Positions 21,063-31,737 of a stretch of DNA of 64,000 nt are shown here, in pieces (position 1 is the first letter of the stretch; each line of letters begins with the position of its first letter). A model generated the notes under the pieces. It ran no database searches. It saw nothing but the letters and a program-made list of their open reading frames with translations, and was not told the DNA's origin. The position numbers and the translations under genes were made by a program. The DNA is taken from the NCBI RefSeq assembly GCF_001661265.1, contig NW_017567005.1, positions 359,912 to 423,911 of the forward strand, read 5' to 3'. This DNA is from Saitoella complicata NRRL Y-17804 (Eukaryota > Ascomycota > Saitoellomycetes > Saitoellales > Saitoellaceae).

Positions 21063-21394
21063 TCTAGTCCATCATGTATCACTGCCATGGATCTTCCTTG
21101 TTTGCATAGCCGACTGTCATCAGTGCTGCCTTTAGATAAAACCCATTATGATAAATCGTTACCGTTATCGTTGTATGCTGTCGAGGCCGAGTCAACCGTG
21201 CAGCGCGGGGAGTGCCAACCGCAACCCAGCCTGAGTCGCCCAGCGAACTTCGAGAAAAACTGCCAGATGCAAGGTGCACAGTCCCCCACACACAGGACGA
21301 AACCGGGCGATTACCACTGCGATATCTCCCGAAAAAAGTTCGCACGTTTCACCATCCATCCCGCTGATCTGCCAAGCGCTGTCACACTGCTGCC

Positions 21395-23066
21395 ATGCCT
21401 GAGGCCGTCCCTGTAGAGAACGGCGCCGTCGTCGGCCCGGGCCCAACTTCTGCCGCCGTCACGGACGTGGCAAACCAGCGGATCGAGCAGACAACGACGA
21501 CTACAGACGGACAACAAGACAACGGACACTACTCTGATCCAGCATCCTACGGTTCAACTGGACCGATCACGAACGAAGGCACGCCGCAACCCAACGACGT
21601 TCACCCCGCCGCCGCAAACGCGTACGAAGGTCCCGCACCCACAAAACGCAAAAAGGCAACCCGCGCCTGCTCCCACTGCCAAAAAGCCCACCTTACATGC
21701 GATGATTCCCGCCCCTGTCTCCGCTGCGTAAAGCGTGGTCTCGGCGCAACCTGTCAAGACGGTGTTCGAAAGAAAGCCAAATACCTCCACGACGCAGATC
21801 TTTCCTCACCCAACACGAAATCACCATCACCTACAGAAAGCGGACAACAGACCTTCACGACCGACGGATTGGATTTAACGGGGTTTGACGCGGGTGGGTT
21901 CTCGATCCCGCCGTTTGATTTGAGTACGTACGATTTTGGGAGTAAGACGGCGAATTTGGAGTACTCGATCTTGTCGAATATGTTGGGATCGAATGGATTG
22001 ACGCCGGGGGTGGAATCGAATGATCCGTTACCATTTCAGAGGTTCCCGTCACCGGGACCGTATGGGCAGACACAGCAGCAACAGCACGTACAGGGCGCGA
22101 ACCCGACGTTTCCGGATATCTCTATGATGGACCCATCATGGGGTACACGTAACGCAAACGGGTATCAGGGAGCAACGAGCAACACCCCCGGCGGCTCCTT
22201 CACCTCACCCTCACCTCCCGCACCCTCGCCGCAGCAAATCGCGGACCAACACGCACAAGCCGCTCAGCAGCAACAACAACAACAACAACAACAACAACAG
22301 CAACAACTAGCCCCACCCCAGTCGACAGCGCCTCTGTCGTCTTCCGATTATCGTCGTCGTCTCCGTCAAGACCCCGAAAGCGTCTACGCCTCCGTAACAA
22401 AACCCTTCTCCTACACCCCCGGCTACCACGCCCTCCACGCTTACCTCCGCTCCCGCTTCCCCCAACCCCTCCTCATCCGCATCGCGCGCGCAATCACCCA
22501 CTACCGTCCCTCATTTATCGCGTTGACCAAAACCCTAACAGAACAAGATTTGATTTTCATGGAGAAATGTTTTCAGAGAACGTTGTTGGAGTATGAGAAG
22601 TTTATCTCGTATTCGGGGACGCCGACGGTTGTGTGGAGGAGGACGGGGGAGATTGCGGGGGTTGGGAAGGAGTTTTGTTTGTTGACTGGGTGGGGGAGGG
22701 AGCAGTTATTGGGGAAGAGGACGTTTATTGTCGAGGTACGCCACCCTATCCTCCTTCCTCTACGGGTTTGCGTGAGACTAACAGATGTGACCAATAGTTG
22801 ATGGACGACTCATCCGTTGTAGAGTACTTCGAGCGCTTCTCGACCCATGCATTCGGTGATACGAGTAATGTCATGACGACTTGTGTGTTGATGACACCGC
22901 AGCGGAGACCGGTGCCGTGTACGTTTTGCTTTACGATTAAGAGGGATGTTTTTGATATCCCGATGATGATTATTGGAAATGTGAGTCGTTCTTCTCTGAG
23001 TGTGTGTGGGTTTGGGTTGAGGAAGTATGCTGACTGGTCGTTTAGTTCTTGCCGATTTTGAGCTGA
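21395..23066 (+). CDS. ERT1: ERT1/AcuK-family Zn(II)2Cys6-PAS regulator of gluconeogenesis
   Basis: Three exons (21395-22735, 22798-22980, 23046-23066) give 514 residues. The last exon encodes only six residues, FLPILS, plus the stop. The binuclear zinc cluster spans about residues 90-120 (CSHCQKAHLTC, then CLRCVKRGLGATC), followed by the basic RKKAKYLHD typical of ERT1/AcuK/RDS2 activators. A 14-Gln run (22265-22306) sits in a Pro/Gln-rich middle. The C-terminal PAS-like domain includes GTPTVVWRRTGEIAGVGKEF and LTGWGREQLLGKRTFIVE. These factors activate PEP carboxykinase and fructose-bisphosphatase genes on non-fermentable carbon. Whether it is the AcuK or AcuM side of the pair is less certain; the zinc-cluster sequence favours ERT1/AcuK. 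Confidence 0.85.
22265..22306 (+). repeat. CAG/CAA tract encoding 14 glutamines
   Basis: A trinucleotide tract within ERT1, mostly CAA with CAG at its edges, encodes an uninterrupted Gln run in the activation region. Such tracts vary in length between strains. Confidence 0.95.
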
Positions 23067-23408
23067 GCAGTGAAGCTTAAGAACAAGAAGGTTAGCGTAT
23101 ACGGGAACATTAAGAAAAGAACGGAGAGAATTGCTGGGAGAGAACAAGCGAGCGAGCGAAAAAGTATCCTTATCGGGTTTTTGGAATTAATGGGTCATCG
23201 GCGTTCACAATTCATCGTTATGGGAGCTATGAGTTAGAGAGTTGCGAGAATCGAGATTCGAGACTGGAGAAGTTTGTTTTGAAATATTATCATTTTCTTC
23301 TATCAGGCTCTATCCTCATCTTATCCGAAACCCATGTAACTCCTCTCTAATTAGCCCTCTTGGCTCTGTTGTCCGAAGATCGAAGTGGCGGCGAGATGAG
23401 TGGTGGGC
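23067..23408. other. Convergent 3' spacer
   Basis: The 342 bp lie between the ERT1 stop and the stop of the next, minus-strand gene. No supported feature is seen. Confidence 0.3.
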
Positions 23409-24029
23409 TTACATCAAGTCCCTCAACTCCTTTTGGTACCATTCAGCGACACCACTGAACTCTTCAAAGTCTTTAACGTCCATCGCCGCGTCTCGTCGAG
23501 GCAACTTGGGCCTGTCTTTGCTCCCATGGTCGACTTGCTCCTCCTTCGTCTCGCGAAGGTCAGGGGCGTTTAGCATTGTTGGCCGCACACCCGTAACGGC
23601 AAAGGTGTTACACCGTGTCGGTGCTGGCTCAGCAGTAAAGTACTCATCCTCAACCTTGAGCTTCTTCGACTTCTTCGCCGTCTTGCGTCTGTTGAGGAAG
23701 GGCGTATTGTTCCCGGCCATAATCTCCGACTTTTCTTCGAGGAGCCCGGCATCGACGCAGTCGGTGATATCCCTCTCCGTGATAACAGTCGTCATCCTTT
23801 CCTGGCGTTTCGATGAGCGTTTGCGTGTGAAGATGGTGAAGATCGATTCCCCTGCGATATTCTTGTCGAGGAGGGTGGTGAAGACCTCCGGGCTGTCGGG
23901 ATCTGGGAGGTTTCTCGGTACGGGGATGAGGCGGATGGTTTCTTCGTACCTTTCGTCTGAGGAGGAGTAGCGGCTGGCCGTTGCGGACTTTCTCCTGAGG
24001 AAGAGGAGCTTGGAGGAGGTGTTGGGCAT
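23409..24029 (-). CDS. Unknown basic protein, 206 residues
   Basis: A single-exon frame with an ATG start and polar, largely disordered composition. Notable are Arg/Lys clusters (RKRSSKRQER, NRRKTAKKSKK) that could act as nuclear signals, and a short more ordered stretch PDSPEVFTTLLDKNIAGESI. There is no signal peptide or membrane segment. I do not recognise a family. It converges with ERT1. The upstream region is long and gene-poor, so an additional 5' exon cannot be excluded. Confidence 0.5.
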   Translation of the reverse strand: MPNTSSKLLFLRRKSATASRYSSSDERYEETIRLIPVPRNLPDPDSPEVFTTLLDKNIAGESIFTIFTRKRSSKRQERMTTVITERDITDCVDAGLLEEKSEIMAGNNTPFLNRRKTAKKSKKLKVEDEYFTAEPAPTRCNTFAVTGVRPTMLNAPDLRETKEEQVDHGSKDRPKLPRRDAAMDVKDFEEFSGVAEWYQKELRDLM

Positions 24030-25675
24030 AGTGAAAAAGTGGGGAGAGTTGGTGGTGGGAGTGAGTCGGGAGGAGGAAGAACTTATAGTTTACGAAAGAA
24101 GAAGGACACCACGCCTTCTTAAGTAATACCGTCTTCGAGCTACTCCGCTACATCAGTGAGGTACTCGGCGCGGTGACGTTGGTTGCTTGTTGAACACATC
24201 CGCATCGGGAAATTCAGACCTGCAACTGCACTAGCGTATGCGTGGGAAATATAGTCAAGCTAGGGCACAGGCGTCATGGATTGGGGTGTCTGCTTCTATA
24301 AGCATTCTTCAATTACAGTAGCCTTCGACCTCAGGTAGCACGGCGACTACGCTGGACCGAAACGAATGCTGCTCCGACGTGAAGAGGTCGTCTGCAAACC
24401 CTCAGTTGACCGGGCTACTGTTCCACCAAGTGGCAGGTGTTGCAGTCCAATCTCCTCGGCAGTAACTTCCTCGGGAGCATGAGGTTTCTGCTCGCTCCAT
24501 GGTGGAGAGATGGTGACCTTAAACTTGCTACCAGGCCCCCGGCCGGGATTCTCCCGGTCCGTCATCCTCAGGAACGACATGCCAGGCAAACAGCAGCTGT
24601 TTTTCGTATCGGGACTCTTCCTAGTCGCTTATATCCAGTCAAAACGAGAGAACTCTTAATGTATGGTGCTCGTACGATATTCTGTTTGTCAGGGCGTGTA
24701 TGTGGCTGATTTCATCCGCTTACGTTGCGAGCAGAAGAGAACACACCGGTACCACAGTCTACCCCACCGCCCAAAACGCCCACCAGAACGACCAGTCTGC
24801 TTTTGCCGAAAGAGCAGCCACCAGTTTTCTAGACTTGGAAAGCCATCCAATTTCCACTCATCTATAAGGGCAGCATGCACGTGGCCGCACCACCGCAAAC
24901 CTTAATCAGCCATGCACGCAAGTCTTCGGACCGCATGACGTCCTCTCGGCGGTTTGTCCAGCAAGGAGCAGAAGGTTTGTCTCGAAAGGCCCGCCTGCTG
25001 CTGGGTTCACGGATGGGGTCCTATCTGGCGTGCCAGAGTTGGGTGACGGATTGGCAGTTGGAAGGATCGAACATCATACGGGCATCGTGGAGGGGAGATC
25101 TTGAACTTTTAGACGGTCGTGCGGTCCGAACGTAACCTTTACGCGAGAATTCAGTACCGGGTACCACCTCATGGAGGACAACAGCTGCGCCGATGAGCAC
25201 CACGCTGGGCGCCCTCTTCCTCTTCCCCTTCCGAATATACCGAAAGCCAGGCAACCCGACCCACTGCCAGAATTTCCCTGACCAGGAGGCTTTGGTAACA
25301 CCAACTCCCCAACATTCCTTTCGGCCAATCAAAGCAGCCTGTCGAGAACGGAGGCGTTCGCGCTCCCCTTCCGATCCGCCTCATATGGAAGGATCAACAA
25401 ATGAGCATCACTCATCAAGCAAAACCATCGCTCTCTCTGCCCGCTTTCTAATGTTAATAGGGTTTGAGGCTACGGAACCCGGTCGAGGAAGTTGCGCCGC
25501 AGACGTACACTTGATACCTCCATGAGGTTTTGATCGTCGAAAACACCTCGGTTGAGGACGGCCTCGGCGAATCATCTACGTCGAAGGCATATGGACCAGG
25601 TCTTGGGGAAAGGTGGTGGGGAAATTAGCCCCAAACCTTATCCTGATCTGCTCAGACGATCACTCATCCGACGGG
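24030..25675. other. 1.6-kb stretch without a supported gene
   Basis: Between the unknown basic protein and the TATA box of the next gene I find only short frames on both strands. Several minus-strand pieces (about 24347-24590 and 25020-25380) have protein-like composition but no consistent start, splice or family, so I do not call them. It may be a long promoter for the secreted protein downstream, a non-coding transcript, or decayed coding sequence. Confidence 0.35.
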
Positions 25676-25682
25676 TATAAAG
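25676..25682 (+). promoter_or_regulatory. TATA box of the Tyr/Glu/Cys-repeat secreted protein
   Basis: TATAAAG lies 111 bp before the ATG at 25787, followed by a pyrimidine-rich 5' leader (CTTCTCTTCC). This is the layout of strongly expressed fungal genes. Confidence 0.65.
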
Positions 25683-25786
25683 TCCAGGCATCCCAAACCC
25701 TCGAATCGATCCTCACCCAACAAGTCTTCTCTTCCTTCGCTTCTCAACCCTTCGTTACCAACTACACTCCCACTCCAAATATCAAA

Positions 25787-26860
25787 ATGGTCGCCAAGTC
25801 CCTCGCCGCTGTCCTCTTCGCTCTCGCTACTCTCACTCCCGCCTTGGCCGCCCCCAACCTTAAGGCTCGTGGACACGACGATTATGAGTACTCCAGCACC
25901 GAGTGCGAGGAAACTCCCACTTACTACACCTCTTCTTCGTGCGAGGAGACTCCGACTTATTATTACTACAAGTCCTCTTCCTCCTGTGAGGAGACGCCTA
26001 CCTACGAGTCCTCTTCTTGCGAGGAAACCCCCACTTATGAGTCTTCCAGCTGCGAGGAGACTCCCTATTACCCCCCTTACTACCCTACGACCTCCTCGTG
26101 CGATTATGAGTCGTCCTCTAGCAGCGAGTACTGCTACCCGACCACAGTGACCGAGTACAGTTGGTACACCAGTTACGAGACCGTCACATACTGCGAGACC
26201 TCCTACGAGACCACGACGTACTGCGAATACATCAGCGTCCCCTACACGGAGGAAATCGTCTCCACCTACTGCGTCACGGAAACCGAGACCGTCCCCGAGT
26301 ATGAGACTATCACCAGCTGGTATCCGTACACTACTACCGAGTCTTACGAGGTCACATACTACGAGACTTACCCCGCTGAGACTGTCACCGAGTACCAGTA
26401 CGTGTACAACACTGCCACCGAGTACAGCACCGTCTACAGCGAGTACACCGAGGTCGAGACCGAGACCGTCTCTTACACCGGGGAAACCACACCCACCGAG
26501 ACCTCCACTCTTCCTTACTGCACCGACGAGTACGGTTGCATCACTCTCTACCTCGACTGCGGGTACTTTGTCCTCACACCTGGTACTGACTGCTACTACA
26601 CTCCTACTTCTTCGTCCTCTTACGAGTGTACTGACTGCTACTACACTTCTACTTCTTCGTCCTCTTCCGAGTGTACTGACTGCTACTACACTCCCACTTA
26701 CACTTCCAGCTATGAGTGTACTGAGTGCACTGAGCACAGCACTCCCACGTACTCTTCTGAGGAGTGTACTGAGTGTACTGAGTACAGCACTCCGACTTAC
26801 TCATCTGAGGAGTGTACCGAGTGTGACACCAAGCCCACCGGTGGCTCCGGCTCCTGGTAA
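25787..26860 (+). CDS. Secreted Tyr/Glu/Cys/Ser-rich tandem-repeat protein, probably wall-associated
   Basis: This 357-residue single exon starts with a signal peptide (MVAKSLAAVLFALATLTPAL, cleavage near ALA-AP) and a likely KAR-type processing site at about 27-29. The body has three repeat zones. The first, about 35-95, has CEETPTYxSSS units. The middle, about 115-240, is rich in TYCETSYET and TVTEY-like units. The last, about 265-350, has SSSYECTDCYYTPT and CTECTEYSTPTYSSEE units. Regular cysteines suggest disulphide cross-linking and tyrosines oxidative cross-linking. There is no hydrophobic C-terminus, so no GPI anchor. Strong codon preference (TAC, GAG, ACC) and a good TATA box imply high expression. 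An upstream in-frame start at 25613 is disfavoured because it lies 5' of the TATA box. The family is not recognised. Confidence 0.78.
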   Translation: MVAKSLAAVLFALATLTPALAAPNLKARGHDDYEYSSTECEETPTYYTSSSCEETPTYYYYKSSSSCEETPTYESSSCEETPTYESSSCEETPYYPPYYPTTSSCDYESSSSSEYCYPTTVTEYSWYTSYETVTYCETSYETTTYCEYISVPYTEEIVSTYCVTETETVPEYETITSWYPYTTTESYEVTYYETYPAETVTEYQYVYNTATEYSTVYSEYTEVETETVSYTGETTPTETSTLPYCTDEYGCITLYLDCGYFVLTPGTDCYYTPTSSSSYECTDCYYTSTSSSSSECTDCYYTPTYTSSYECTECTEHSTPTYSSEECTECTEYSTPTYSSEECTECDTKPTGGSGSW

Positions 26861-27417
26861 GGAAATGATCGGACGCTCGTAGGAATGGAGGGGATTACGG
26901 GATGAACGGAAACATATGATATGGGATAGGTGAACTCTGCCGCTTGCAGAGACTTCTTGGGCCTCCGCCTAATTCTTTCTGGAGACATTCTCGCTTTGGT
27001 CAACTGACCCTTTAGATCTTACTTTCCAACATATATAGTTATACCTTGCTCAATTTAGAGCAACAGAATCGAGAAATCCTTTTTCTTTTCAAGTTGTTGT
27101 TCCTCGTAAGTTAGCAGTCGGACAGCAGCTCTTGTCTCCTCCAATGTTAATTGCACATTACCAATTGGCCACGATGACGAGACTTGTCTGACAACTGCCC
27201 TCTCGCCAATATCAAACAACAATGCACCTGTATTACATAGGATATCTTCGACATAGAAAAAGCAAGCCGACCCATTCATGAAAACAAAAGCAAAACCCAA
27301 GAGAACGTAACGGGCGCTGAGCTGCAGGTATGTCAACCTCAAGCACCGAGTTCCCAAATGCAGACCATCCGACTAACTTGCCTCTATCTCTCCTGCCTCA
27401 CTCGCCACACGTTTTCT

Positions 27418-28418
27418 TTACAGCCTCTGTCTCTCAATAGCCTCACCTCCAAAGTAGGGGTGCACCAACGCCTTCTTCGCACTAATTCTCTCTGCCGGGT
27501 CGTACACCAATAACGCACTCAACAAATCCAGACCATCGTCGTCCAACGGGACAGTGTCACAAATAGGCGTTCCATTCCACTGCGGGAAGGTACTCTTGTA
27601 GTCCGGAAGACCGGTGACGCCGGGCCATGTCTCTTCGCTCGGCGTGCCGAGGAGTCTGAAGATCTTGAAGATCTCGTCGATTTCAGAGTCGCCAGGAAAC
27701 AGCGGCTTACGGGTAACCATCTCAGCGAAGATACAACCGACAGACCACATGTCCATTCCTGTCGCGTACTGGCGACCACCGAGCAAGATCTCCGGGGCAC
27801 GGTACCACAGGGTGACGACCTCGTGGGTGTATGCCCTCAATGGCACTCCGAAAGCTCGTGCGAGACCGAAATCAGCCAACTTCAGGTTTCCATCGCGGTC
27901 GATAAGCAAGTTCTGGGGCTTCAGATCGCGGTGAAGAATACGGTGTGCGTGACAGTACTTGACACCAGACACGAGCTGCCACATGAACCTCTTGACCATA
28001 TCGGCACCGAGACCCTGGTTCGCAGGAATAGACTCCATGTATTTCTTGAGATCGAGATCAAGGAATTCGAAAACGAGGTAGAGTTTTTGGTCGGAGTGGA
28101 CGATGTTGAGGAGGCTGTTCGTGAGCAGGTTAGCATAGTTTAACTGAGGACAGACAAAGTGACGAACTTGACAACGTTCTCATCCTTCATCTCCTTCAGC
28201 AGAGATATTTCCCTGATGGCAGTTGAGGGAACACCCTCATCCTCGGCCTCGAGACGGATCTTCTTCAGCGCTACGACGCGGTTGTTGTTGAACTTATCAT
28301 AGGCCTTGTATACGACACCATAAGTTCCTGACCAGCAATATCAGTACCATATCCACTAAACAGAATCTGTTAAGATCATACCCTCTCCAATCTTCTCAAT
28401 CTTCTGATACTGATCCAT
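27418..28418 (-). CDS. CDK1: Cyclin-dependent kinase 1 (Cdc2/Cdc28)
   Basis: Three exons (28382-28418, 28168-28327, 27418-28114) with introns of 54 and 53 nt give 297 residues, the same length as fission yeast Cdc2. The Gly loop is [11 protein letters not shown], with inhibitory Thr and Tyr at 14-15 by the usual numbering. The ATP-binding lysine is in VVALKKI and the cyclin-binding helix is PSTAIRE. Catalytic [11 protein letters not shown] and the activation segment [13 protein letters not shown] with its phospho-Thr follow. All key residues are intact. This is the essential kinase driving G1/S and mitosis with cyclin partners. The 12-codon first exon ends exactly inside the glycine loop. The minus-strand genes SET5, APE4 and eIF3c follow upstream in the same orientation. 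Confidence 0.97.
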
Positions 28419-28869
28419 TGTTCCCTTCGTATAAACGCGTAAAGTGATGAGTTACTAAGGTGAATGCCGCAAAAGCGAGTAAAGAGACGGTGATATGCTC
28501 CGGTATAGAAGTATTCGTTGGATTGGTGAACGATTGACGGCTCTGCTGGTGAGTGGGATGGTTGGTGTTGTCGAGCTTGGTGTTCGAGGGTGTGTTTTGT
28601 GGTTGCCGTGCTGCCAGGGGCGCCGTCGCTAAGGACAACCGGTTGCCTCAAAGGGAAAGTAAATGAAGGTGAGTTTTGAAAAGAGGTGTCTGAGGAAGAA
28701 CTCGGAAAAAGGAGATCAGAAGGGACAGCAGGGACAGCAGGGAACGTGTGAACGGGAAATGTCCTTTTTGTGTTCTTCTGATGGTTTGAAGTTTGAGTCC
28801 ATGGACCAAGAATATGCCTCGTTATGTCTTATTAATACCCTTTTGATATGCCTCCCAGGGTCATGATAT
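28419..28869. other. CDK1 upstream region
   Basis: The 451 bp between the SET5 stop and the CDK1 ATG form the CDK1 promoter and leader plus the SET5 3' flank. A short frame upstream of CDK1 (about 28396-28638, minus) overlaps its first exon in another frame and looks non-coding. Confidence 0.35.
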
Positions 28870-30033
28870 CTATTGCTCAATCTTCAACGCCTTTTTCACA
28901 TCCTCCTTGACCGCCTCCTCTCCCTTCACACACCTAACACAGTCACAAACGAACCCATACTCCTTCCTCAACAAATCCCGTCGTCTCTCCTTATCCATAT
29001 TCGGGTTCGTATACGTAATCGTAACTTCCTCCCCTTCCGTGATATCCGTGATCGCATTCACCGAGATCTTGTAGTTCGTGTATTGCAGTGGGTTCCCAAT
29101 TTTGGTGTTTGGTGCGCAGGAGTGGTTGAGGTGGGACTGTGCGAGGTAAACTCCACCTGCGATGTTATTAATGTTGAACATTCCCAAATGCAAATCGAAC
29201 TGCTCCTCCGTCCATAACTCTGATGGAGGCAATGCCTTTGTGAGAAGGGCGTACGCAGACTTCCACAGCGCCCGGGTGCCCTCCTCCTCAAACATCCACG
29301 ACGTGTTTTGTTCTTGTCGCGTCACCTGTTTCACCGTCGCGAAACTCCCAAGCGTCTTCACCACCAGATCCCTCTCCTCGCCGTTCTTTGCAGCCGCGAT
29401 CTTAGCCCAGCACATACCAACACCCATCCCACCCATCCAATCCTCACTCACGCACAAATCCACGAATTTCTTCCATGCAGGGTTTTTCTTCGTACACGTA
29501 ATCCTGTGGGGCTCATCCCTCTTCTTGCAAAGACCAGTACAGTATTTAACCCCACACGACGAACAACTCGCCTGTAAGCTCCCCGTTACCGGTCGAGCAC
29601 ACAACGCGCAAAACTTCCCATCCCGGATCCCATCGACAGCGGCAAGCGGCGGCGCCCACACATACGGAATCTCCTCGAAAATAGAAGTCCCACTCTTGGT
29701 ATCCTCCGTCCCATACAATCCCTTTCCACGTCCCTTGACCTCCTTCACCGCCAACTTGGTCGTGGTGTCTTTGATGTCGAAGTTCGGTGTCAAATGCGAC
29801 ACGGCAGCATTAGGTAACGCCGTTCCCTTCGGCGGCGCATTGCCCAGATTATACTGTGCCAAAACCTTCCTCAGCCTCTTCTCCGAGACAGCCCAGTCGG
29901 GTTTTTGATCCTTCACCTGCGCCAACAACTTTGGCACACCGAGGGTTTGACCGTGTTCATTCCGGATCGCGGTGACTTGTTTGATCAATTCATGTTCGGT
30001 TGGTGTGATGGATGCGATTGCGTCTGCGCACAT
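28870..30033 (-). CDS. SET5: SET5-like SET-domain methyltransferase with MYND-type zinc finger
   Basis: This 387-residue single-exon protein has a split SET domain. The SET-N part starts at KEVKGRGKGLYGTEDTKSGT. An inserted MYND-like zinc cluster follows (CALCARPV, CSSCGVKYCTGLCKKRDEPH). The SET core contains AQSHLNHSCAPNTKIGNPLQ with the NHSCxPN cofactor motif and GEEVTITYTNPNMDKERR. Post-SET CDCVRC ends the domain. Yeast Set5 methylates histone H4 on Lys5, 8 and 12. The N-terminal 100 residues carry a helical DNA-independent segment (QVKDQKPDWAVSEKRLRKVL) common to fungal Set5 orthologs. The C-terminus ends in a short Lys/Glu helix. Confidence 0.88.
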   Translation of the reverse strand: MCADAIASITPTEHELIKQVTAIRNEHGQTLGVPKLLAQVKDQKPDWAVSEKRLRKVLAQYNLGNAPPKGTALPNAAVSHLTPNFDIKDTTTKLAVKEVKGRGKGLYGTEDTKSGTSIFEEIPYVWAPPLAAVDGIRDGKFCALCARPVTGSLQASCSSCGVKYCTGLCKKRDEPHRITCTKKNPAWKKFVDLCVSEDWMGGMGVGMCWAKIAAAKNGEERDLVVKTLGSFATVKQVTRQEQNTSWMFEEEGTRALWKSAYALLTKALPPSELWTEEQFDLHLGMFNINNIAGGVYLAQSHLNHSCAPNTKIGNPLQYTNYKISVNAITDITEGEEVTITYTNPNMDKERRRDLLRKEYGFVCDCVRCVKGEEAVKEDVKKALKIEQ

Positions 30034-30303
30034 TATTTTAAGCTTTAGATCAAACTGGTGTTTATGACCCTCAAGGTCTTCCCTACCGGTTTTTTCGAAG
30101 ATCGAGAAGGGGAGCGGATGCGGGCGCGTGCAAGGCCCAAACTTAAAATTCGATGATACATCTCTCCATCAACCTCATCAAGGTCATGATCCGGAATGTA
30201 TTGTAGGTATCGTAACGTACAAGCAATCTACTCCCCTACTCCCCTCACCGCCAACTGGCGACCATCTTCCCATTTCATCCCATGCTCCCTCCATTCCCTC
30301 CAT

Positions 30304-31737
30304 CTACTCAACGAAAATCTTCGCCTCAGCCTCCTCATACCCCTCAAAAAATTCTCTAAACAAATTCGTCCCAAGCAGAACGTCCTTCGTCCCCCCACAC
30401 TCCCTAACACTATGCATACTCAACTGCGGATTCCCCAAATCAACCGTCCTCACCCCCAATTTCGCACTCAACATGGGTCCAATGGTACTCCCACACGCCG
30501 AATCATTCCTCACCACGAATTGTTGGAGCGGGATAGATGAGATGTGTTGGAGGAGAGTCGTACCGGGGGAGTTTGTCGCGTAACGGGCGTTTGCGTTGAT
30601 TTTGATGACCGGGCCGAGGTTGAGTTGGGGTTTGTGGTTGTTCTCGTATTTTGCGGCGTAATTTGGGTGGACGGCATGTGCCATATCCGCACTCACCAAA
30701 AAGCTCTTCGCTAGACATTCCTCATAACTCGTCGCTTGTGCGCCATCCCCGATATCGAGTTTATTAAGTCTCTCGAGGACTACGGGGAGGAAATTCGAGT
30801 CGGCGCCTTGTGCGGTGAGGGATCCGATTTCCTCGTGGTCGAAGAGGGAGATGAGGCGGATTGTGCCGTCATCGTGCTCGCCTTTTTCGGCGGCGTCGGA
30901 AATTCCGCGGACGGCGCAGTAGGAGCAGCCGAGGTTGTCGAGGCGAGCGGAGAAGATGAACTCCTCATGGAGACCTCCGAGGGCAGGGGCTTGCGTGTCG
31001 AAGAGGACGAGCTCGAAGTCGTGGATCTCTTCTGGTTTGCAGGAGAGTTCGTTGGAGATGAGGGAGATAAGGGCGGGAGTATGGCGCTTAGCGACGGAGC
31101 CGGCGTCTTTGTCGTCGGAGTCGGTGGTGGGGTCGACGGGCGTCTCGGCATTGAGTTGCGCGGACACGAGGCCAGCGATAGGTGTGAGGTGTGTCTCTTT
31201 GTTGAACTCGAACTTGACGTTCACATCCCGATCCAAATGAATCGCCAACGTCGGGATCCTGAGGATAGGCCTATCAATCTTCAACAACTGCTGCTTATAG
31301 CTCCCATCACCCTGCCTAACCATAACACGACCCGCAACCCCAAGATCACGATCAAACCACGAATGCCAAATCCCACCTCCATAGCACTCAACCCCAACCT
31401 GTAAATACCCCTCCGCTGTCTTCGCACTAACGGGCTTCAGGCGCAAGGTAGGCGAGTCGGTGTGCGCGCCAATCATCGCGACACCCTTCCCTGGCGACCA
31501 TTTCTTGCCGACGGAGAATGCGATGAGGGAGGTTGTGTTGCGGGTGACGTAGTACTTTCCGCCTTGTTTGATGGAGGAGGCCCAGGAGTCCCGTTCGCGG
31601 AGTTCGGTAAAGCCTACGCGCTCGAGGAGGGCGATGGAGGATGCGACGGCGTGGAAGGGGGTTGGGGAGGAGGCGACGAAGGAGAGGAAGTCCTTTGCGT
31701 AGGATTTTGCGCTGTTGGAGATGAGTGGAGCGGACAT
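30304..31737 (-). CDS. APE4: Aspartyl aminopeptidase (M18 family)
   Basis: This cytosolic metallopeptidase removes N-terminal Asp and Glu; in yeast the enzyme Ape4 is also delivered to the vacuole. From the ATG at 31737 the protein has 477 residues, the normal family length. Zinc and catalytic motifs are visible: AMIGAHTDSPTLRLKP, the bridging Asp in EFIFSARLDNLGCSYCAV, the FDHEEIGS catalytic Glu pair, and a distal His in the SVRECGGTKD region. The frame also opens upstream at 31821 (28 further polar residues, MLIKVPIQKD...), but family proteins begin near ISNSAKSYAKDFLSFV. The coding region is a single exon. Confidence 0.92.
   Translation of the reverse strand: MSAPLISNSAKSYAKDFLSFVASSPTPFHAVASSIALLERVGFTELRERDSWASSIKQGGKYYVTRNTTSLIAFSVGKKWSPGKGVAMIGAHTDSPTLRLKPVSAKTAEGYLQVGVECYGGGIWHSWFDRDLGVAGRVMVRQGDGSYKQQLLKIDRPILRIPTLAIHLDRDVNVKFEFNKETHLTPIAGLVSAQLNAETPVDPTTDSDDKDAGSVAKRHTPALISLISNELSCKPEEIHDFELVLFDTQAPALGGLHEEFIFSARLDNLGCSYCAVRGISDAAEKGEHDDGTIRLISLFDHEEIGSLTAQGADSNFLPVVLERLNKLDIGDGAQATSYEECLAKSFLVSADMAHAVHPNYAAKYENNHKPQLNLGPVIKINANARYATNSPGTTLLQHISSIPLQQFVVRNDSACGSTIGPMLSAKLGVRTVDLGNPQLSMHSVRECGGTKDVLLGTNLFREFFEGYEEAEAKIFVE

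Noticed and set aside
25664-26737. 357-codon minus-strand open frame opposite the secreted repeat protein
   Set aside because: Repetitive codons on the sense strand (TAC, GAG, TGC) leave the opposite strand free of stops. The sense frame has a signal peptide, TATA box and Kozak context; the antisense frame has none.
27055-27357. 100-codon minus-strand frame just 3' of CDK1
   Set aside because: The composition is protein-like, but the frame has no ATG at its start, no splice link to CDK1 (which is full length at 297 residues) and no family. It probably lies in the CDK1 3' flank.
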